Shown in pieces: positions 42,661 to 50,815 of a stretch of 64,000 nt of DNA (position 1 is the first letter of the stretch; each line of letters opens with the position of its first letter). The translations under genes and the position numbers were made by a program. Under the pieces are notes generated by a model. It was not told where the DNA came from and made no database searches. It worked only from the letters and a program-made list of their open reading frames with translations. Origin of the DNA: Miltoncostaea sp050250915 (GTDB lineage: Bacteria > Actinomycetota > Thermoleophilia > Miltoncostaeales > Miltoncostaeaceae); contig JBFWNT010000009.1 of NCBI GenBank assembly GCA_050250915.1, forward strand, positions 62,001 through 126,000, given 5' to 3'.

Positions 42661-44502
42661 CTACTCGACGGTGACGGTCTTGGCCAGATTGCGCGGCTGG
42701 TCCACGTTCAGACCGCGTGCGCGGGCCAGGCCGTAGGCGAAGATCTGCAGGGGGATCACCGCGCTGATCGGCGACAGCAGCGCCTGCGTGCGGGGGGCCC
42801 AGAGGATGTCGTCGGCGTGCTTGTCGATCTCCTCGTTGCCCTCGGTCGCGACCGCGATGACCCGCGCGCCGCGCGCACGGACCTCCTGGATGTTGGAGAC
42901 GACCTTGTCGAAGACGTGGCCGTCGGTGGCCACCACCACCACCGGGGAGCCCTCCTCCAGCAGCGCGATCGGCCCGTGCTTCATCTCCCCCGCCGGGTAC
43001 GCCTCGGTGGGGATGTAGCTGATCTCCTTCAGCTTCAGCGCGCCCTCGAAGCACACCGGCACGCCCACGTGGCGGCCCAGGTACAGGAAGAAGGGCTTCT
43101 CGGCGTAGGTCGCCGCGACCTCCATGACCGACGCGGGCGCCGGCGACTCGAGGTAGGCCTGCACGACGTCCGGGACCCGCCGCAGCTCGTCGGCCAGGTC
43201 GAGGGCGCCGGCCGAGGTGAGCGCCCACTTGAGGCGGCCGAGCTTCAGGGCCAGCAGCGAGAGCGCCATCACCTGGGCGGTGTGGGTCTTGGTCGCGGCC
43301 ACGCCGATCTCGAGGCCGGCGCGCGTGTAGAGCACGCCGTCCGAGTCGCGGGTCGACTGGGACCCCATGATGTTGGTGAGCGCCACCACATGGGCGCCGC
43401 GCTCGCGGGCGACGCGCATGGCGGCGAGGGTGTCGGCGGTCTCGCCGCTCTGGGTGATGCCGATCACCAGGTCGCCGGGGCCGGCGAGGCAGGTGCGGTA
43501 GCGGTACTCGGAGGCGACCTCCACGTGCACCGGCACGCGGGCCCAGTCCTCGATGAGGTACCGGCCGACCAGGCCGGCGTGGTACGAGGTGCCGCAGGCC
43601 ACGATGTGGATCCGCTCCACGCGGGCCAGGGCGGCGTCGTCCAGGCCGAAGCCCAGCAGGTCCACCGAGCCGTCGGGCCGCAGGCGGTCGCCGATCGTGT
43701 CCCACAGGGCGGCCGGCTGCTCGTGGATCTCCTTGAGCATGAACGTCTCGTAGCCGCCCTTCTCGGCGGCGTCCTCGTCCCAGTCGACCGTCTGCGAGGC
43801 GCGGGTCTCGACCTCGACGCCGCCCTGCCACAGCGTGTGCCCGGAGGCGTCGATGCTCACGACCTCGTCGTCCTCCAGCAGCATGATCTCGCGGGTCTCG
43901 GAGAGGAACGCGGGGATCGCGGAGGCGATGAACCGCTCGCCCTCGCCGATGCCCACCACCAGCGGGCACTCCCGGCGGGAGGCGACCAGGCGGCCCGGCT
44001 CGTCGACGTGCGCCACCACGAAGGCGAAGTGCCCGCCGAGGCGCGGCAGCACCTCGCGGACGGCCGCGGCCAGGTCGCCGCGGTACTCGCGGGCGATCAG
44101 GTTGGGGACGACCTCGGTGTCGGTCTCGGATCGGAACACGATGCCGAGGTCCTGCAGCTCGCTGCGGAGCTCCAGGTAGTTCTCGATGATCCCGTTCATC
44201 ACGACCAGGACGCTGCCGTCGGCGCTGACGTGCGGGTGCGCGTTCTCGGCGGTCACCCGCCCGTGGGTGGCCCAGCGGGTGTGGCCGAGGCCGGCGGTGG
44301 CGCCGGAGCCGTCCTTCTCGCCGGCGGCGTCGCGCAGGCGCGAAAGGTTCCCGACCGCGCGGACCGACTCGGCGACGCCCTGGTCCTCGGCGAGGAGCGC
44401 GAAGCCCGCGGAGTCGTAGCCGCGGTACTCGAGGCGCTCCAGCCCCGTCAGGATGAGCTCACGGCAGGGTCGCCCGCCGACGTACCCGATGATCCCGCAC
44501 AT
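42661..44502 (-). CDS. glmS: Glutamine-fructose-6-phosphate aminotransferase
   Basis: This 613-residue protein is full length. The N-terminal Ntn domain starts MCGIIGYVG with the catalytic Cys2 and carries HTRWATHG. Two SIS domains follow (HIVACGTSYHAGLVGRY, GITQSGETADTLAAMR), and the C-terminus ends LAKTVTVE. It makes glucosamine 6-phosphate for peptidoglycan, with glmM directly upstream to convert it onward. There is no glmS ribozyme-like leader; only 37 bp separate it from glmM. Confidence 0.96.
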   Translation of the reverse strand: MCGIIGYVGGRPCRELILTGLERLEYRGYDSAGFALLAEDQGVAESVRAVGNLSRLRDAAGEKDGSGATAGLGHTRWATHGRVTAENAHPHVSADGSVLVVMNGIIENYLELRSELQDLGIVFRSETDTEVVPNLIAREYRGDLAAAVREVLPRLGGHFAFVVAHVDEPGRLVASRRECPLVVGIGEGERFIASAIPAFLSETREIMLLEDDEVVSIDASGHTLWQGGVEVETRASQTVDWDEDAAEKGGYETFMLKEIHEQPAALWDTIGDRLRPDGSVDLLGFGLDDAALARVERIHIVACGTSYHAGLVGRYLIEDWARVPVHVEVASEYRYRTCLAGPGDLVIGITQSGETADTLAAMRVARERGAHVVALTNIMGSQSTRDSDGVLYTRAGLEIGVAATKTHTAQVMALSLLALKLGRLKWALTSAGALDLADELRRVPDVVQAYLESPAPASVMEVAATYAEKPFFLYLGRHVGVPVCFEGALKLKEISYIPTEAYPAGEMKHGPIALLEEGSPVVVVATDGHVFDKVVSNIQEVRARGARVIAVATEGNEEIDKHADDILWAPRTQALLSPISAVIPLQIFAYGLARARGLNVDQPRNLAKTVTVE

Positions 44503-44539
44503 GCAGCTGTGTCCTTCCGTCGCCGTCAGCGAAGGCGTC

Positions 44540-45901
44540 CTACGGTAGCCGCCCGCCCAGCTCCCGCTCCACCGCGATCGAGATCTCTCTACACCAGTGA
44601 TCGCAAGACTGGACGGTCGGCGCCTCGACCATCACCCGGACGAGGGGCTCCGTCCCCGACGAACGGACGACGACGCGGCCGTCGTCACCCAGCTCCGCCT
44701 CCGCGCGCCGCACCGCCTCCCACACGCCGGCGGCGTCCGGGAGGTCCTGCTTGCGGTCGACCACGATGTTCACCAGCTTCTGGGGCAGGCGCTGGACGAT
44801 GGCCGCCGCCGTCCGCAGGTCCTCGCCCCGCTCGCGCAGCGCGCGCAGCAGGTGCAGGCCGGCGGCGAGGCCGTCGCCCGAGGGGCCGTGGGAGAGGTCG
44901 ATGAGGTGGCCGCTCTGCTCGCCGCCCAGGACGAAGCCGTTGCCGCGCATCTCCTCCATGACGTAGCGGTCGCCGACGTCGGTCCACCGCACCTCGATCC
45001 CCTCCGCGGCCATCGCCCGCCGGAAGCCGAGGTTGGTCATGGTCGTGGTGACCACCGCGTCGCCCGGCAGCTCGCCGCGCGCGCGCTTCGCGACCGCGCA
45101 GAGGGCCAGGATCTGGTCGCCGTCCACGGGGTCGCCGCCCGCGTCGACCGCCAGCACCCGGTCGCCGTCGCCGTCGAACGCCAGGCCCAGGTCGGCGCCC
45201 GCCTCCAGGACGGCCGCCGACAGCAGCCCGAGGTCGGTGGACCCGCAGCCGTCGTTGATGTTCACGCCGTCCGGCTCGATGCCGATGGAGCGCAGCGTCG
45301 CGCCCAGCCGCACCAGCACCTCCGGCGCGGTGACGGTGGTGGCGCCGTTGGCGCAGTCGATCACGACCTGCATGCCGGTGAGGTCCACCCCGGCGCGCTC
45401 CACCATCGCGTCGACGTACTGCGAGCGGCCACCCAGCCAGGTCTCGATGGTGCCGAGGGCGCCGGCCGTGGGACGCGTGCCGTCCTCCGCGGCCATCGCC
45501 GCCTCGATCGCGGCCTCGTCGGCGTCGGCCAGCTTGAAGCCGTCGGCCCCGAACAGCTTGATGCCGTTGTCGGGGAACGGGTTGTGCGAGGCGCTGATGA
45601 CCGCGCCCGCCGCCGCGTCGGACGACGCGACCAGCTCGGCGACCGCCGGCGTGGGGATCACGCCCAGCAGCACGGCGTGCGCGCCGGTGCTGGCGAGGCC
45701 CGCGGCCATCGCGCTCTCGAGCATGGGCCCGCTCAGCCGCGTGTCGCGGCCGATCATGACGCGGGAGCCCTCGGGGAGCCGCCCGCCCAGGGCGCGGCCG
45801 AGCGCCAGGGCGAGCTCCGGTGTCAGCTCGCGGTTGGCGACCCCCCGGACACCATCGGTGCCGAAGAGCCGCCGCGCGGGCGGTGGGGTCGCCCCGGCCG
45901 T
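44540..45901 (-). CDS. glmM: Phosphoglucosamine mutase with no canonical start codon
   Basis: The protein is full length in sequence: RLFGTDGVRGVANRELTPE at the N-terminus, the phospho-Ser loop ISASHNPFPDNGIK, metal loop AFDGDGDRV and the terminal RSSGTEPLVRVM. It converts glucosamine 6-phosphate to glucosamine 1-phosphate. In frame between the rpsI stop and RLFGTDG there is no ATG, GTG, TTG or CTG. The first ATG (MIGRDTRLSG at 45757) would delete about 48 conserved residues. ACG at 45901 or GTA at 45913 are possible starts, so the 5' end is approximate. Confidence 0.88.
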   Translation of the reverse strand, partial: TAGATPPPARRLFGTDGVRGVANRELTPELALALGRALGGRLPEGSRVMIGRDTRLSGPMLESAMAAGLASTGAHAVLLGVIPTPAVAELVASSDAAAGAVISASHNPFPDNGIKLFGADGFKLADADEAAIEAAMAAEDGTRPTAGALGTIETWLGGRSQYVDAMVERAGVDLTGMQVVIDCANGATTVTAPEVLVRLGATLRSIGIEPDGVNINDGCGSTDLGLLSAAVLEAGADLGLAFDGDGDRVLAVDAGGDPVDGDQILALCAVAKRARGELPGDAVVTTTMTNLGFRRAMAAEGIEVRWTDVGDRYVMEEMRGNGFVLGGEQSGHLIDLSHGPSGDGLAAGLHLLRALRERGEDLRTAAAIVQRLPQKLVNIVVDRKQDLPDAAGVWEAVRRAEAELGDDGRVVVRSSGTEPLVRVMVEAPTVQSCDHWCREISIAVERELGGRLP

Positions 45902-45909
45902 AGGGGTTG

Positions 45910-46320
45910 TTACCGCTTCGAGAACTGCGGGCGCTTGCGGGCGCCCTTGAGCCCGGCCTTCTTGCGCTCCTTGATGCGCGCGTCGCGCGTCAGGAAGCCC
46001 TCGCGCTTGAGGTCGGGACGGAGCGCCTCGTCGGCGACCGTCAGGGCGCGGGCGATGCCGTGGCGCAGCGCGCCGGCCTGACCGGAGACGCCGCCGCCGT
46101 GCAGGAGGGCGACCACGTCGAAGCGGCCCTCGGTGCCCGTGACCGTGAGGGGCTGGCGCGCCTCGGTCACCAGGACCTTACGGCCGAAGAACTCGTCGAT
46201 CGGGCGGCCGTTGCAGGTGATCGCGCCGGAGCCGGGAGTGAGCGTGACGCGCGCGACGGCGCTCTTGCGCTTGCCGGTGGCGCGGTAGCGGGCCGCGCCC
46301 GCGGGAGTCTCGGTGCTCAT
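45910..46320 (-). CDS. rpsI: 30S ribosomal protein S9
   Basis: This 136-residue protein has YRATGKRKSAVARV near the start, the central VALLHGGGVSGQAGALRHGIARAL and the invariant basic C-terminus ARKRPQFSKR that reaches the ribosomal P site. It follows rplM with an overlapping start and precedes glmM, the usual actinobacterial order. Confidence 0.98.
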   Translation of the reverse strand: MSTETPAGAARYRATGKRKSAVARVTLTPGSGAITCNGRPIDEFFGRKVLVTEARQPLTVTGTEGRFDVVALLHGGGVSGQAGALRHGIARALTVADEALRPDLKREGFLTRDARIKERKKAGLKGARKRPQFSKR

Positions 46321-46769
46321 GCGGTGACCTCCGCGACGCGGGTGAGGCGCAGCGGCTTGGGCTGCTGCGCGGCGTGCGGGTGCTCGCCGCCCGCGTAGAT
46401 CTTGAGCTTCGTCAGCTGGGCGCGGCCGAGGCTGTTCTTCGGGAGCATCCCGCGGACGGCCTTGCGCAGGACCTCCTCGGGGCGGCGCTCGAGCTGCTCG
46501 CCGAGGGTCCTGCTGCGGATGCCGCCCGGGTAGCCCGAGTGACGCCAGTAGCGCTTGTCACGGAGCTTGTTACCGGTGACCGTGACCTTCTCCGCGTTCA
46601 CGACGACCACGAAGTCGCCGGTGTCGCAGTGCCGCGTGTACCAGGGCGAGCGCTTGCCCGCGAGGGTTTCGGCGATGACCGACGCGAGCCGGCCCAGGTT
46701 CTGGCCCTCCGCATCGACGATCCACCACTGGCGATCGACGGTTCCGGGCTTTGCGCTGACTGTGCTCAC
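46317..46769 (-). CDS. rplM: 50S ribosomal protein L13
   Basis: The protein is 150 residues from the GTG at 46769, with WWIVDAEGQNLGRLAS, GDFVVVVNAEKVTVTG and MLPKNSLGRAQLTKLKIYAG. An upstream ATG at 46796 would add nine residues; L13 homologues usually begin close to the GTG. The promoter -10 is probably TAGACT at 46835-46840, leaving a leader with a strong hairpin. It heads the long unit that ends with cca. Confidence 0.97.
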   Translation of the reverse strand: MSTVSAKPGTVDRQWWIVDAEGQNLGRLASVIAETLAGKRSPWYTRHCDTGDFVVVVNAEKVTVTGNKLRDKRYWRHSGYPGGIRSRTLGEQLERRPEEVLRKAVRGMLPKNSLGRAQLTKLKIYAGGEHPHAAQQPKPLRLTRVAEVTA

Positions 46770-46801
46770 GTGCGGGTCCGACCTCTTCCCTGACATGACG
46801 A

Positions 46802-46821
46802 CGCGGCGCGAGAGCGCCGCG
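46802..46821 (-). promoter_or_regulatory. Hairpin in the rplM leader
   Basis: CGCGGCGC and GCGCCGCG form a perfect 8-bp stem with a GAGA/TCTC loop in the transcribed leader of rplM-rpsI. Many rplM-rpsI operons are feedback-regulated through such leaders by L13. This hairpin could serve that role, but it does not match a structure I can name. Confidence 0.4.
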
Positions 46822-46971
46822 AGAACGACCGCGGAGTCTAGGAAAATGCGGGTGTCGTCGCAACCCGAAGGGCCTCCACCGGGCTGGACACGACGACTCG
46901 TGAGGTTTACAACTGATACACCGGATAACGGATTGGAGGATCGCGCCGTCACTGATGACGGCCCGTCCACG

Positions 46972-47358
46972 ATGGAGACCCGCTCGGTGAGCCGGTGCGT
47001 CGCGATCGCGGCGCACGGAAAGAGATGCCAGCAGAGCCCCTTCCGCGGGAGCCCGTACTGCTGGCACCACACCCAGAGCCGCAAGGTCTGGGCGCCCAGC
47101 CGGCCCCTGTCCGCGAGCGCCAGCCGCGAGCGGGCCGCGCGTGCCGCCGAGGCGGCGGCCGAGGCGGTGCCCAAGGTCGACGTGGAGGCGTTCGCCGCCC
47201 GCCTGGCCGCGTCGCTCGGGCCCGAGAAGCTGGTCGAGATGGTGGAGTTCCTGGAGGGTCCCGACGACGGGGCGTACCTCCTGGTGAAGGACGACGGCGG
47301 GCTGCTCTCCGAGCACAGCCGCTCGCCGCGCCCCTCCCGCACCCGCCGCACCGCGTAG
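46972..47358 (+). CDS. Small Cys/His-motif protein, hypothetical
   Basis: This 128-residue protein starts at the ATG at 46972, divergent from rplM. The N-terminal 45 residues hold a compact motif, CVAIAAHGKRCQQSPFRG followed by SPYCWHH, i.e. C-x10-C-x10-C-x2-H. It resembles short zinc-knuckle-like motifs in bacterial and phage proteins of unknown function. A charged helix and an acidic segment (LVEMVEFLEGPDDG) follow. The ~200-bp region between it and rplM is unusually AT-rich (GGTTTACAACTGATACACCG) and probably carries its promoter. Confidence 0.65.
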   Translation: METRSVSRCVAIAAHGKRCQQSPFRGSPYCWHHTQSRKVWAPSRPLSASASRERAARAAEAAAEAVPKVDVEAFAARLAASLGPEKLVEMVEFLEGPDDGAYLLVKDDGGLLSEHSRSPRPSRTRRTA

Positions 47359-47362
47359 CGCG

Positions 47363-47379
47363 GAGCCGCCGGGCGGCTC
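47363..47379. terminator. Hairpin between convergent genes
   Basis: GAGCCGCC and GGCGGCTC form a perfect 8-bp stem around one base, filling the 19-bp space between the Cys/His-motif gene and the convergent cupin gene. It overlaps the cupin stop codon. A bidirectional terminator is likely. Confidence 0.5.
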
Positions 47380-47770
47380 AGCCCTCGGGGTCCTCCCAGA
47401 GGCCCTCGACCATCTCCGCGTCGCCGTCGCCGAGCGGGCCGAAGGCGAGCACCTCCAGGCCGTCGGGCCCGGCCTCCATGCCGTGCGCCACGCCGGGGCC
47501 GATGCGCACGACGTCCTTCGGCGAGAGCTCCACCAGCTCGTCGTCCAGCTTCAGGACCCCGGAGCCCGAGAGCACCACGTAGAACTCCTCGACGGTGCCG
47601 TGGCGGTGCGAGAACGGCTGGCGCTTGCCCGGCTTGACCACGATGTGGCCGAAGCCCGTCTGCTCGGCGCCCAGCTCGCGGCGGGGGAAGCGGGCCTCCT
47701 GGCTGTCCCCGAAGCCGTGCTTGGCGGCCTGGTCCTCGACGTCGCCGAGGTTGACGCGGCTCCAGCTCAC
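47378..47770 (-). CDS. Cupin-domain protein
   Basis: This 130-residue single cupin has motif 1 PFSHRHGTVEEFYVVLSGSG (H-x-H ... E) and motif 2 ending in GPGVAHGMEAGP, so the metal-binding residues are present. Small cupins of this type include sugar isomerases and oxygenases; the substrate is unknown. The GTG start overlaps the S4-domain gene (GTGA). Confidence 0.8.
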   Translation of the reverse strand: MSWSRVNLGDVEDQAAKHGFGDSQEARFPRRELGAEQTGFGHIVVKPGKRQPFSHRHGTVEEFYVVLSGSGVLKLDDELVELSPKDVVRIGPGVAHGMEAGPDGLEVLAFGPLGDGDAEMVEGLWEDPEG

Positions 47771-48183
47771 ACCCCGGTGGTACCCCCGCCGCGGCGCCGC
47801 GAACCCGCGCGCTGGGCCTCGAGCCGGCGGCGGTCCCGCTTGCTGGGGCGCCCCTGCAGGTCGTGGCCGAGCGGCGGCGCCATGCGGCGCAGGTCGCGCT
47901 GGCGCTCCCGCCGCGCCCGTGACTCCTCGCTCTCCTCGTAGAGACCCTGCGCCTGCGATGCCGGCCCGCGCTTGTCGGCCAGGCCGAGGACCTCCACGGC
48001 GAACACGGCCTCCCCGACGCTGATCTCGAGCCGGTCGCCCACCCGGACCTCCTTGGCGGGCTTCACGCGCTGGCCGTCGACGTGGACGCGGCCGCCGGCG
48101 ACGGCCTCGGTGGCCAGCGATCGCGTCTTGAAGAAGCGCGCGGCCCAGAGCCACTTGTCGATGCGCACCTTCTCCCCCGTCAC
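47767..48183 (-). CDS. S4-domain RNA-binding protein (Hsp15-like)
   Basis: The 138-residue protein starts with an S4 domain: RIDKWLWAARFFKTRSLATE, then VHVDGQRVKPAKEVRVGD. A basic C-terminal tail (RRERQRDLRRMAPPLGH and further Arg runs) would bind RNA. Hsp15 (HslR) recycles stalled 50S subunits carrying nascent chains. The GTG start overlaps the citrate synthase stop and the gene is coupled to the cupin. Confidence 0.85.
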   Translation of the reverse strand: MTGEKVRIDKWLWAARFFKTRSLATEAVAGGRVHVDGQRVKPAKEVRVGDRLEISVGEAVFAVEVLGLADKRGPASQAQGLYEESEESRARRERQRDLRRMAPPLGHDLQGRPSKRDRRRLEAQRAGSRRRGGGTTGV

Positions 48184-49361
48184 GGCGTGGATGATCCCAC
48201 CGGCGGCGGGCCGGTGTAGCGCGAGCGGGGTCGCACCAGCCGGTCGTCGCGCCGGGCCTCCAGCGCGTGCGCCACCCAGCCGGCGGAGCGGCCGAGCGCG
48301 AACAGCCCCAGCGCGGCGCCGGCGGGCAGCCGGAGCGCGCGCGCCAGCGCGGCGAGCCCCAGGTCGAGGGTGGGCCGCAGCCCGAGCTGCTCTTCCGCCA
48401 GCGCCACCAGGCCGGTGACCGCCGGGTCGGCGGGGGCCGCGAGCCGCAGCAGCTCGGCCCCGCGGGGGTCGCCGTCCGGGTAGAGGGGGTGCCCGAACCC
48501 CGGCAGGCCGCCGCCGTCGGTGAGCGCGCGCTCGGCGGCGCGGGCGGGGCCGTCGGCGGCGGCGTCGCGCACCAGCGCCTCCACGCGGTCGGTGAGGCCG
48601 CCGTGACGGCGCCCGCGCAGCGCGCAGAGAGCGGCGAGCAGCACGTGCTCCACCCCCGCGTCGGCCGACGCGACCGTCCGGGCGGTGAACGCGCTGACGT
48701 TGAGCTCGTGGTCGGCCGACAGGATCAGCGCCGCCTCGATGTCGCGCGGCCGGTCCGAGCCCCACCCGTGCGCGAGGCGCTCGGCCAGCCGTCCCGGCCC
48801 CCGCGCCCCCGCGGCCGTGAACATCCCGGCGACGACGCGCGCCGCCCCGCGCAGCGCCGCGGCGTCGCCCGCGCCGAGGGTGGCGAGCGACGTCTCCCCG
48901 GCGGCGGTCAGGTGGGCGGCGAGCGCGGCGACCACCGGACCGCCCAGCAGCGGCATCGCATCGGGGGCGTCGCCGGCGGCGGCCGGGAGCAACGCGGCGG
49001 CCTCGCCCGGGTCGCCGGTCCACAGCAGCGCCGCGACCTCCTCGAACGTCCGCTCCCGCGAGAGGGCGACGATGTCGTGACCGCGGATGAAGGCCCGGCC
49101 GCCCTCGATCAGCGTCAGCTCCGAGTCGAGCACCGGCAGCCCCCAGTGGAGCTGGCCGTGGGCCGCCAGCCCGCGGTCGCGCGATGTCTCGCGGCGGGCG
49201 ATGAGGGCCTCGACGGGCGCCCGCGGGTAACGGCGGGCGCGGGACGGGCCGGGCCCCGGCTCGGAGGCCAGCAGCCCCCGGCTGACGTAGGCGTAGAGCG
49301 TGGCGCGGGACACGCCGAGGGCGTCGGCGGCCTCGGCGGCGCTCATCGTCTCGACAGCCAT
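48180..49361 (-). CDS. Citrate synthase-family protein with N-terminal helix-turn-helix domain
   Basis: The 393-residue protein begins with a MerR/HTH_17-type DNA-binding segment (about 5-50: SAAEAADALGVSRATLYAYV, then SRARRYPRAPVEALI). A short Si-citrate synthase fold follows, with the catalytic set in place: His218 in SADHELNVSAF, His291 in GLPGFGHPLYP and Asp333 in PTLDLGLAAL. It could make citrate or methylcitrate, sense a substrate, or both. TATGAT lies 6 nt before the ATG inside a palindrome at 49364-49382 that this HTH may bind. It is coupled to the S4-domain gene. Confidence 0.85.
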   Translation of the reverse strand: MAVETMSAAEAADALGVSRATLYAYVSRGLLASEPGPGPSRARRYPRAPVEALIARRETSRDRGLAAHGQLHWGLPVLDSELTLIEGGRAFIRGHDIVALSRERTFEEVAALLWTGDPGEAAALLPAAAGDAPDAMPLLGGPVVAALAAHLTAAGETSLATLGAGDAAALRGAARVVAGMFTAAGARGPGRLAERLAHGWGSDRPRDIEAALILSADHELNVSAFTARTVASADAGVEHVLLAALCALRGRRHGGLTDRVEALVRDAAADGPARAAERALTDGGGLPGFGHPLYPDGDPRGAELLRLAAPADPAVTGLVALAEEQLGLRPTLDLGLAALARALRLPAGAALGLFALGRSAGWVAHALEARRDDRLVRPRSRYTGPPPVGSSTP

Positions 49362-49363
49362 GC

Positions 49364-49413
49364 ATTGATCATAGCGATCAATATTGACGGCATGATGCGG
49401 CGGTCCGTACCTT
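49364..49413. promoter_or_regulatory. Divergent double promoter with palindromic operator
   Basis: ATTGATC-N5-GATCAAT (49364-49382) is a perfect 7-nt inverted repeat. It contains the minus-strand -10 TATGAT (49368-49373), 6 nt from the HTH-citrate synthase ATG. On the plus strand TTGACG (49384-49389), an 18-bp spacer and TACCTT (49408-49413) precede the LeuA-like ATG by 6 nt. One bound dimer could control both genes. Confidence 0.7.
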
Positions 49414-49419
49414 CGGTGC

Positions 49420-50757
49420 ATGACCACTTTCGCGAACCTCACCGACCCCGACGCCCCCGAGCTGTTCCCGGCGTCGTTCCCCCGCGACGGCTTCCCCCGC
49501 TGGGAGTGGACCGCCCGCCCGGACGGGCTCCCCGCGACCGCCTGGACCACGGAGACCACCCACCGCGACGGCCAGCAGGGCGGGCTGCCCCTCACCGTGG
49601 AGGCGGGCATCCGCATCTACGACCTGATGTGCGCGTTCACGGGCGCCAGTGGCGGCATCCGCCAGGCCGAGTTCTTCGTCTACCGGCCCGCCGACCGGCG
49701 CATCCTCCAGGCCGCGCTGGAGCGTCACGCGGGCGGCGCTCCGGTGGAGCCCACCACCTGGATCCGCGCGAGCCGCAAGGACGCCGAGCTGGTCGGCGGC
49801 CTGGGGGTGCGCGAGACGGGGATGCTCGCCTCCGCGAGCGACTACCACACGTTCCACAAGTTCCGGCCGGGCGGGCGGCGGCAGGCCGCCGAGGCGTACC
49901 TGGACGCGGTGCGGGCCGTCCTGGACGCGGGCCTGCGGCCGCGGCTGCACCTGGAGGACGCGACCCGGGCGCCGGAGGAGTTCGTGCTGCCCTTCGCGGA
50001 GGCGGTGATGGCGGTGTGCGCCGAGCACGGCCCCGCGCTGCGGCCGAAGTTCCGGGTGTGCGACACGATGGGCCTCGGGCTCCCGTACGAGTACGTGGCC
50101 GCCCCCCGGTCTGTTCCGCGCTGGATCCGGGTGCTCCGCTCGCTGGGCGTCGCGGCGGAGGACCTGGAGTTCCACCCGCACAACGACACCCACCTGGTGG
50201 TCGCGAACTGCCTCGCCGCCATCCAGGCCGGGTGCGCGGTGGTCAACGGGACGCTCCTCGGCACCGGCGAGCGCACGGGCAACGCCCCCCTGGAGGCGGT
50301 GCTGCTCCACGTCGCCGGGATGGGGCTGATGGACGAGCCGCTTCCCGACTTCCATGTCCTGAGCGACCTGGCGGACCTCTACGCCGGCCTCGGCCGCCCG
50401 GTGCCGCCGACGTATCCGCTGTACGGCAAGGACGCCCACCGCACCCGCGCCGGCATCCACGCGGACGGGCTGAACAAGTTCTGGTGGATGTACGCCCCGT
50501 TCGACGTCCCCCGCCTGCTCGGCCGCCCCCTCGAGGTGAGCCTCACCCGGGACTCCGGCCTCGCGGGCCTGGTCTTCCTGATCCGCCAGCACACCGGACG
50601 GGAGCTCCCCAAGGACGACCCCGACCTGCTCCGCGTCCACGAGTCCCTCATGGCCGAATGGGACGCCGGCCGCCAGACCGCCGCCGAGTGGGAGGAGGTC
50701 GAAGCCCTCCTCGCCACCCCCATGGAGGCCGCGGCCGCGACCGCCGACGCGACATGA
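49420..50757 (+). CDS. DRE-TIM metallolyase (2-isopropylmalate/Re-citrate synthase-like)
   Basis: The 445-residue protein has the DRE-TIM signature TTETTHRDGQQGGL (Arg49, Asp50) and the metal-binding FHPHNDTHLVVANC (His252, His254), plus GTLLGTGERTGNAPLEAVL. It lacks the LeuA regulatory C-terminal domain. Reactions in this superfamily condense acetyl-CoA with 2-oxo acids: isopropylmalate, citramalate, homocitrate and Re-citrate synthases. The N-terminal extension and its divergent pairing with a citrate synthase make Re-citrate or a related synthase worth testing. The promoter implies a leaderless mRNA. Confidence 0.8.
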   Translation: MTTFANLTDPDAPELFPASFPRDGFPRWEWTARPDGLPATAWTTETTHRDGQQGGLPLTVEAGIRIYDLMCAFTGASGGIRQAEFFVYRPADRRILQAALERHAGGAPVEPTTWIRASRKDAELVGGLGVRETGMLASASDYHTFHKFRPGGRRQAAEAYLDAVRAVLDAGLRPRLHLEDATRAPEEFVLPFAEAVMAVCAEHGPALRPKFRVCDTMGLGLPYEYVAAPRSVPRWIRVLRSLGVAAEDLEFHPHNDTHLVVANCLAAIQAGCAVVNGTLLGTGERTGNAPLEAVLLHVAGMGLMDEPLPDFHVLSDLADLYAGLGRPVPPTYPLYGKDAHRTRAGIHADGLNKFWWMYAPFDVPRLLGRPLEVSLTRDSGLAGLVFLIRQHTGRELPKDDPDLLRVHESLMAEWDAGRQTAAEWEEVEALLATPMEAAAATADAT

Positions 50758-50765
50758 CACCGGTG

Positions 50766-50793
50766 CCAATTGGCCGCGGCCGCGGCCAAGTGG
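50766..50793. repeat. 28-bp CCAATTGG-type palindrome, copy 1
   Basis: The arms CCAATTGGCCGC and GCGGCCAAGTGG flank GGCC, with one mismatch between the arms. It starts 8 bp after the stop of the DRE-TIM gene and ends 22 bp before the ArsC-like start. It is one of four such elements in the window. Confidence 0.75.
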
Positions 50794-50815
50794 TCCGTCT
50801 GCGAGCATCCGGGGG

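Noticed and set aside
44503..44539. glmS ribozyme
   Set aside because: Only 37 bp separate glmM from glmS, too short for the ribozyme, and no core is visible.
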